NCBI GenBank assembly: GCA_023398105.1 | Contig: JAEWST010000082.1 | Coordinates: 1 to 48,377, forward strand | Direction of reading: 5' to 3' | DNA length: 48,377 nucleotides | Source: Bacillota bacterium | GTDB taxonomy: Bacteria > Bacillota > Clostridia > Acetivibrionales > DSM-1351 | The notes under the pieces: generated by a model | What the model saw: only the letters and a program-made list of their open reading frames with translations | Told to the model about the DNA's origin: nothing | The model's database searches: none | Program-made: the position numbers and the translations under genes | Shown: in pieces, positions 43,911 through 48,377 of the stretch | How the letters are laid out: the number at the start of each line of letters is the position of its first letter | Numbering within the stretch: position 1 is the first letter of the stretch

Positions 43911-45047
43911 ATGGCTAGAATAACAGTTGAAAAAAATATTGCTTTTGATGATGAAAAAAAGCTTTTCTATGTCACTATGGATTATGGAAAGGATAGTACT
44001 GGAAAGCGTATTAAAACGACAAAAACATTTGAAAAGAAGAAGGATGCACAAACAGCCTTAAAAAGTTTTGAAGCTGATAAGATAAAACAGAATTTAGTAT
44101 TTCCTTCAGTTCTGACCGTTGAGAATTGGCTTACATATTGGATTAATGATATTAAAGCAATTAAGTGTGAAGAAACAACTCTTTATGGATATAGAAATAT
44201 TATAAATAAACATCTTATACCTAAACTTGGTAATTATAAACTTCAAGAATTAAATGCAACTATATTGAATAAATATTTTAAGGGCAAGCTTGATGAAGGT
44301 CTAAAAAATAATACAATCAGAAAGCATTATGATTTATTGAAAGATACTCTAAAAACCGCTGTAGATGAAGAAAAAATTTTAAAAAATCCACTTAACAAAG
44401 TACCACCAATTAAGGTACAGAAAGAGGAAAAGAATTTTTACACCATTGAACAATTAAAACAATTATTCGCCATTGTAGAAAATGACAGAATGGAAATAGT
44501 AGTAAAGCTTGCAGGAATGTTAGGATTAAGAAGGGAAGAAATTGCAGGTCTCAAATGGGATAACATTGATTTAGAGAATAAACTTATTATTGTAGCAGAG
44601 GCACGAACACAAGCAGGAAAAAAGACAGTAGCAAAGGGTACAAAAAATAGTTCTTCCCATAGAACACTATATGCACCTGATGAAATAATAAACCTTCTCA
44701 CTACTATTAAAAACAAGCAGGAAGAGCAAAAAAAGCTATTAGGAGAGGCTTATAAAGATGAGGGGTATATAATGGCATGGGAAAATGGAGAGCCTTACAG
44801 ACCCAATTATTTAAGCGATTTATTCAAGAAAATTATTGATGATAATAAACTCCCTTCTCTCAGATTGCATGATTTAAGACACACTTTTGCAAGTATAGCC
44901 AATGATTTGGGTACTAATCTATATGACATTAGCAAGGCTTTAGGACACTCACAGGTAGGTACTACAAGCCAAATATATACTCATATGTTTGACAAGACTC
45001 ATAAGAAAGCTATCAGTAAAATTGCTGATGTAATGACTGGTAAATAA
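43911..45047 (+). CDS. Tyrosine recombinase / integrase
   Basis: The 378-residue integrase has an N-terminal arm-binding domain (about 1-60), an SAM-like core-binding domain (about 65-165) and a catalytic domain. The active-site residues are present: Arg207 (GLRREE), His320 and Arg323 (HDLRHTF), His346 (LGHSQ) and the nucleophile Tyr356 (QIYTHMF). It therefore appears active. The gene points away from ssrA, starting 147 bases after the tmRNA 3' end, so the element probably inserted at that end. Only a small coiled-coil gene of the element is intact nearby; no second attachment site is seen in the window. Confidence 0.93.
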   Translation: MARITVEKNIAFDDEKKLFYVTMDYGKDSTGKRIKTTKTFEKKKDAQTALKSFEADKIKQNLVFPSVLTVENWLTYWINDIKAIKCEETTLYGYRNIINKHLIPKLGNYKLQELNATILNKYFKGKLDEGLKNNTIRKHYDLLKDTLKTAVDEEKILKNPLNKVPPIKVQKEEKNFYTIEQLKQLFAIVENDRMEIVVKLAGMLGLRREEIAGLKWDNIDLENKLIIVAEARTQAGKKTVAKGTKNSSSHRTLYAPDEIINLLTTIKNKQEEQKKLLGEAYKDEGYIMAWENGEPYRPNYLSDLFKKIIDDNKLPSLRLHDLRHTFASIANDLGTNLYDISKALGHSQVGTTSQIYTHMFDKTHKKAISKIADVMTGK

Positions 45048-45102
45048 AATTTATAGATATATGTTTTAAGTGATGATATAATATTTTTGGAGGGATGTAT
45101 TT

Positions 45103-45378
45103 ATGGAGGACAAGACTTTTGAACTTTTGACAAAGATGTATAATGAGTTTTCAGAGTTTAGAACTGAAACAAATAGTAAGTTTAATAATATTGAAAAAAG
45201 ATTAGACTCTATTGAGGGGCATGTTCTTAGGATTGAAAATAAGCAAAGTGATGATTCAACAGCTTTATATGATGGATATAATCAGACATTTGAAAATACT
45301 AATGAAATAAAGAAAGATATTAAAGACATAAAGGAAACTTTAAATGTACACGAAGTAACCTTATTAAAGGTAAAGTAG
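45103..45378 (+). CDS. Small coiled-coil protein, unidentified
   Basis: The 91-residue protein is predominantly a heptad-like coiled coil (FSEFRTETNSKFNNIEKRLDSIEGHVLRIENK), interrupted near DDSTALYDGYNQT, with a second coil at the C-terminus. Such proteins are common in phage and integrative elements. GGAGGG precedes the ATG and a terminator follows at once. It most likely belongs to the same element as the integrase. No function is recognised. Confidence 0.7.
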   Translation: MEDKTFELLTKMYNEFSEFRTETNSKFNNIEKRLDSIEGHVLRIENKQSDDSTALYDGYNQTFENTNEIKKDIKDIKETLNVHEVTLLKVK

Positions 45379-45381
45379 AAC

Positions 45382-45408
45382 AACCGCCAAGTAAGGCGGT
45401 TTTATTTT
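45382..45408 (+). terminator. Terminator after the coiled-coil gene
   Basis: AACCGCC and GGCGGTT form a 7-base stem with loop AAGTAA followed by TTATTTT. Confidence 0.85.
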
Positions 45409-45421
45409 GCACATAATTAAT

Positions 45422-45436
45422 TGATAATCACTATCA
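45422..45436. promoter_or_regulatory. Fur-like dyad
   Basis: TGATAAT-C-ACTATCA is a 7-1-7 inverted repeat with one mismatch, a Fur-type iron-box pattern, inside the wider dyad AATTGATA..TATCAATT. No intact gene lies directly downstream, so it is either a relic or serves a decayed gene. Confidence 0.35.
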
Positions 45437-45543
45437 ATTATCACATCTAAACACATATCAATGTTATCCAACGAACGTACATTCGGATTTTTGTATAATG
45501 TGAAACTATTGCTATTACTGCTTTGTAGAGGGTGCTAAAATAG

Positions 45544-45714
45544 ATAAATTGTTTAGGTATATCATTATGGGATAATTTTGCAAGACATTTATACTTATTT
45601 AAAATTTTACCTTATTGTAATTTTGTAAGCGAATATAAGCTGTTACAGGAAATTCCTGAGGAGTTAAAGAGCAGTCTACCTACTATTGAAGAACTGGAAG
45701 ATGAATTAGATTAA
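45544..45714 (+). pseudogene. Startless ORF fragment, unidentified
   Basis: A 56-codon open frame without a start codon ends in LPTIEELEDELD and a TAA stop. It reads like the C-terminal end of a real protein (acidic helix, EIPEELKSS) and lies in decayed mobile DNA downstream of the integrase. The family is not recognised. Confidence 0.3.
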
Positions 45715-45737
45715 TATTTTACAGAAGTCCTATACAA

Positions 45738-45781
45738 TTTAGCGTTAATCAAACCTTTTAGCGTTATTCCTATATCGCTAA
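45738..45781. repeat. Iteron-like TTTAGCGTTA repeats
   Basis: TTTAGCGTTA occurs at 45738-45747 and 45757-45766, 19 bases apart, and an inverted half CGCTAA follows at 45776. They stand immediately before the perfect hairpin at 45807. Confidence 0.45.
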
Positions 45782-45806
45782 TTTGTATCAAAATCAGAGC
45801 TATTAG

Positions 45807-45853
45807 ACAAATAAGTACCCATACTTTGATACAAAGTATGGGTACTTATTTGT
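45807..45853. repeat. Perfect 22-base hairpin with three-base loop
   Basis: Two perfect 22-base complementary arms, 45807-45828 and 45832-45853 (inner pairs ..CATACTTTG / CAAAGTATG..), flank loop ATA. No T-run follows on either strand. It may be a mobile-element end, a replication-type cruciform, or a stable RNA hairpin. Confidence 0.8.
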
Positions 45854-46061
45854 ATGTCTGAAAACGTGGAAAGTGCTTGGCACAAGGGAATTGTGAGGTT
45901 ATGAGTATTTTTTAACATTATTTCTGAGGGAAAAATTCGAGAAAAAAGTATATTTATTTTCAATAGAATATACAGAAGTTGAAAAACATGCACACGGGGT
46001 GTGCAGGGGTTCAGTGCCCTATAAGTAGGGGATAAGCGGTGCTACGACCCTGGATAACGAT

Positions 46062-46104
46062 TTCTAAGCTTCAGATGGGGTAAAAATCCACCTGAAGCTT
46101 AGAA
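46062..46104. repeat. 17-base hairpin in decayed mobile DNA
   Basis: TTCTAAGCTTCAGATGG (46062-46078) and CCACCTGAAGCTTAGAA (46088-46104) pair with one mismatch. It directly follows the transposase relic read on the minus strand. The neighbouring 45990-46060 is richer in G and C than the surroundings (GCACACGGGGTGTGC hairpin), suggesting foreign origin. Confidence 0.7.
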
Positions 46105-46106
46105 CT

Positions 46107-46248
46107 CTGTTTATGTACCCATCTTCCAAAGATTCAACGAGAAACACCACCAACTTGAACAGCTTCATTGAAACCATACTTTCCAGCTAAATATGCTGTT
46201 ACAATACGTATTTTTTTCTTCACTTGGTATTTTGATTTTTCGTGGCAT
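46107..46248 (-). pseudogene. Transposase OrfA relic (IS3-like HTH)
   Basis: On the minus strand the reading MPRKIKIPSEEK, then after a frameshift in an A-run, KKIRIVTAYLAGKYGFNEAVQ, then VGGVSR, a stop and IFGRWVHKQ, resembles the N-terminal helix-turn-helix of IS3-family OrfA. Both the frameshift and the internal stop show it is dead. Family assignment is by general pattern only. Confidence 0.55.
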
Positions 46249-46527
46249 TAAAACACACCCAGAGATAAACAATGATTTTATTTTTCATTGTCTACTCTAG
46301 AGGTAATATATCAAGCATTATACTTAACTCACGACTGTGTTGCCCAAGGGTATAATGTCAGGAATAAGAGGTTTTATTGTAAAATATTAACAATAAGTCA
46401 ACTTGCAGGTTTCACCAATACCTAGCAAAGATGCGCTCTCATCGATAAATTCCACCACAATTCGACTAGTTAATGTTATAGTTTATAATTATAGTAATAA
46501 AATATAACATAAGGAAGAGGGATAGTG

Positions 46528-47335
46528 ATGAATGAGTTTATATTTAGAAGTATTATTGAATCTTGGGTGAATTGTGAGAAATGTGATATATCGAAGGAGA
46601 TTAAAGAACCTCAAAAACTAATTACAGATGATGAGTTGCGTAAACAGATAGAAAAAAAAAGAGTATTTGGCGATTTTTAAGGATTTCATGCATAAGTATA
46701 TTGATGCCATTAGAGTAGAAAGGGGATACTATTGCTTTCTAGTTTTAAATAAAGAATTAACTATTTTAGACATTTTTTATCCAAGATGGATAAATATAAA
46801 CGGACATTGTACATTCAAAAAATACCTAAAATCAGGAGTTTCGTTTTGTAGTAAAAGTGTTGGAACTAATGCTGTATTTATTGCGAAACAGAGTAACACA
46901 CCCGTATATCTGGAGCCACAATTTCATTATTGCAATGTATTAAAAGAATGCCATGAATACTGTGTACCAGTTTGGGATGGTTATAAAAAAGCATATGTAT
47001 CATTAATACGTGTAGGTCATCCCATATCAAGTGCATTAAAAGGATTTGTAGACTTATTAGCAAAAAATATGTGCTGTAAAAGCTACACTCAAGGAATTTA
47101 CGGTACTAAAAATGATTTGACTAAAAAATTAACACAACAGCATAAGCTGATTTTGAAAAGGATAGCACAAGGTATGACTGACGAACAGATAGCAAATGAA
47201 TTAGAAATATCGCTATCTACTGTCAGATTTCACACTCAGAATATTTTTAAAATCTTTAATGTAGGGACGAGGATTGAAGCTGTTATAAAAGCAATCATTC
47301 AAAACGAGATTTTTATAAGTGATTTATATGACTGA
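46528..47335 (+). pseudogene. GAF/LuxR-type regulator frameshifted at an A9 run
   Basis: An ATG at 46528 with GAGG upstream opens a frame (MNEFIFRSIIESWVNCEKCD ...) that stops at 46680. The +1 frame continues from the A-run at 46652-46660 as EYLAIFKDFMHKYIDAI to 47335. Deleting one A from the run of nine would join them into one ~268-residue protein. The joined product has a GAF-like region (FCSKSVGTNAVFIAKQSNTPVYLEPQFHY, as in AcoR/DhaR-type regulators) and a C-terminal LuxR helix-turn-helix (GMTDEQIANELEISLSTVRFHTQNIFKIF). The second frame could start at TTG 46667 but has no ribosome binding site. It may be a dead gene, a phase-variable gene, or one rescued by slippage. Confidence 0.7.
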
Positions 47336-47448
47336 TTCTACTAAAAAGATATGACTGTCTACTCAAGTTAAATTAAAATTTTTTTACAGACTCCTATTCA
47401 ACTAAATATATTTAAAGAAAAGTCTTATAGATTTGAATTCTAAAAGGG

Positions 47449-47508
47449 CTGATGTAATGAAATTTTTCTACAATTGGAAAAATTCCATTTTCAATCTAGC
47501 GTTATAAC
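47449..47508 (+). repeat. Structured repeat family, copy E (3' half only)
   Basis: GCTGATGTAATGAAATTTTTCTACAATTGG and the following bases to TAGCGTTATAAC match the second half of copies C and D. GAAATTTTTC still pairs, with mismatches. The first half is missing. The flanking gap 47336-47595 has no other feature except a ribosome binding site for the ABC gene. Confidence 0.75.
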
Positions 47509-47595
47509 AATTAGCTCTCGCGGCGTAATCAAAGGCTTTGCGGAGGTTTAGTTACTAATGGGATTTTGTGGAAAATAGTACAAGTGGAGGTAGTT

Positions 47596-48377
47596 ATGGC
47601 ACTTATTGAGGTTAACAATTTAGTTAAAGATTATAAGCTTAATGTAAGAAAGAGAGGAATCTTAGGTGCAGTACAAGGTCTCCTTATTCCTGAGTATAAG
47701 ACAAAACGGGCAGTAGATAATATCAGCTTTGAAATTGAAAAGGGTGAAATGGTTGGTTTTATAGGACCTAATGGTGCCGGAAAATCAACAACGGTCAAGA
47801 TGCTTACAGGGATACTGGTTCCGACATCGGGCTCGATATCTATCGGCGGTCTTTGTCCGTATAAAGACAGAAAAAAGAATGCATTTAGAATTGGAGCTGT
47901 ATTCGGACAGAGGACACAGCTTTGGTGGGACCTCCCAGCAGTGGACACCTTTGACCTACTCAGATACGTATATAAAATCCCTGAAAAGACCTTCAAGAAG
48001 AATATGGAGGTGTTTAATGAAATCCTGGGTTTGAACGAATTTATCAATAGCCCTACAAGGCAACTGAGTCTTGGGCAGAGGATGAGGGCCGATATTGCAG
48101 CGGCTTTGCTGCATGATCCGGAAATCATTTTCTTTGATGAACCTACAATTGGTTTGGACGTTGTAGCTAAAGAAAAGATTAGAGAATTCATAAAGTTTGT
48201 TAATAAGGAAAAAGGCACAACAATGTTGTTTACAACTCATGACATGCTAGACATAGAAAAGACATGCCAGAGAATGATAATAATTGATCAGGGCATGGCC
48301 ATTTATGATGGTTCGGTAGAAAAGATTAAGGATGTTCTTGGAAAAGAGAGAACCATTGCTGTGGAATTTGGAGAAGA
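47596..48377 (+). CDS. ABC transporter ATP-binding protein, 5' part
   Basis: Reading from the ATG (GGAGG five bases upstream) gives 260 codons still open at the window edge. Walker A GPNGAGKST is at residues 57-65, the signature LSLGQRMRADIAAALLHDP and Walker B IIFFDEPTIGLD follow, and the switch His is in TTHD. The N-terminal basic insert (VRKRGILGAVQGLLIPEYKTKRAV) is typical of ABC-2-type ATPases that pair with DUF990-like permeases. Substrate is unknown; the permease genes are expected downstream of the window. Confidence 0.92.
   Translation, partial: MALIEVNNLVKDYKLNVRKRGILGAVQGLLIPEYKTKRAVDNISFEIEKGEMVGFIGPNGAGKSTTVKMLTGILVPTSGSISIGGLCPYKDRKKNAFRIGAVFGQRTQLWWDLPAVDTFDLLRYVYKIPEKTFKKNMEVFNEILGLNEFINSPTRQLSLGQRMRADIAAALLHDPEIIFFDEPTIGLDVVAKEKIREFIKFVNKEKGTTMLFTTHDMLDIEKTCQRMIIIDQGMAIYDGSVEKIKDVLGKERTIAVEFGE

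Noticed and set aside
43656..44051. Minus-strand ORF containing GGEGSRTPVRNH across the tmRNA 3' end
   Set aside because: It is antisense to ssrA and the start of the integrase gene; this peptide is a familiar artefact of translating the tRNA-like end.
46001..46030. Possible second attachment site (GGGGTTC shared with the ssrA 3' end)
   Set aside because: Only about nine bases match; the rest of the ssrA terminal sequence is absent.
47631..48218. Minus-strand ORFs at the window end
   Set aside because: They are shadows of the open ABC transporter ATPase frame with Walker A, signature and Walker B.

Overview
The window is low-GC, AT-rich DNA from a Gram-positive anaerobe of the Clostridia. 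Support comes from the gene content and order (rplM-rpsI, tig-clpP-clpX-lonB, tsaE-tsaB-rimI, smpB-ssrA), strong GGAGG-type ribosome binding sites, frequent TTG/GTG starts, and a LonB close in sequence to the Bacillus sporulation protease. The exact genus cannot be fixed from sequence alone; a cellulolytic-clostridia relative is plausible.

Layout. (1) 1-822: end of the rplM-rpsI ribosomal operon and its terminator. (2) 823-5073: an inserted, very AT-rich defence-like block: a KAP-family P-loop NTPase, then a RloA-like AAA ATPase with a RloB/AbiLii-like TOPRIM protein under its own promoter. (3) 5185-5652: a Gre transcript-cleavage factor. (4) 5653-8332: a scarred accessory stretch with an orphan type II thioesterase, a Sfp-type phosphopantetheinyl transferase, gene relics and the first copy of a structured repeat. 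(5) 8333-11605: a Fic-domain protein whose promoter lies in a large dyad, then mntR and mntH on the minus strand. (6) 11890-19511: an amidohydrolase-tsaE-tsaB-rimI operon, a Lon-like protease, and an ECF sigma/anti-sigma/membrane-protein operon. (7) 19631-28483: a Crh-like HPr lacking the catalytic histidine, uvrC, a metallophosphoesterase, and the protein quality-control group tig, clpP, clpX, lonB. (8) 28654-37291: acyl-CoA synthetase, surface thermonuclease, tsaD, lytic transglycosylase, a Cys-rich small protein, a DUF402 protein and a PHP-domain phosphoesterase. (9) 37788-41891: a membrane chemoreceptor with an in-frame 18-bp tandem repeat, a soluble receptor-like protein and a small partner. 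(10) 42653-45378: smpB, tmRNA (ssrA), and a tyrosine integrase beside the tmRNA 3' end, with paired direct repeats that look like integrase arm sites. (11) 45379-48377: decayed mobile DNA, perfect hairpins, a LuxR-type regulator frameshifted at an A9 run, and the start of an ABC transporter ATPase gene that runs off the window.

Three themes stand out. First, proteostasis and translation rescue are concentrated here (trigger factor, ClpXP, two Lon-type proteases, SmpB-tmRNA). Second, mobile DNA is common: a family of about 155-bp imperfect-palindromic elements occurs in five full or partial copies, and a second hairpin repeat in two. Third, defence and mobile-element functions sit at conserved loci (after rpsI; at ssrA). 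The best candidates for a new system are the KAP/RloAB block, the structured repeat family, and the A9-frameshifted regulator.
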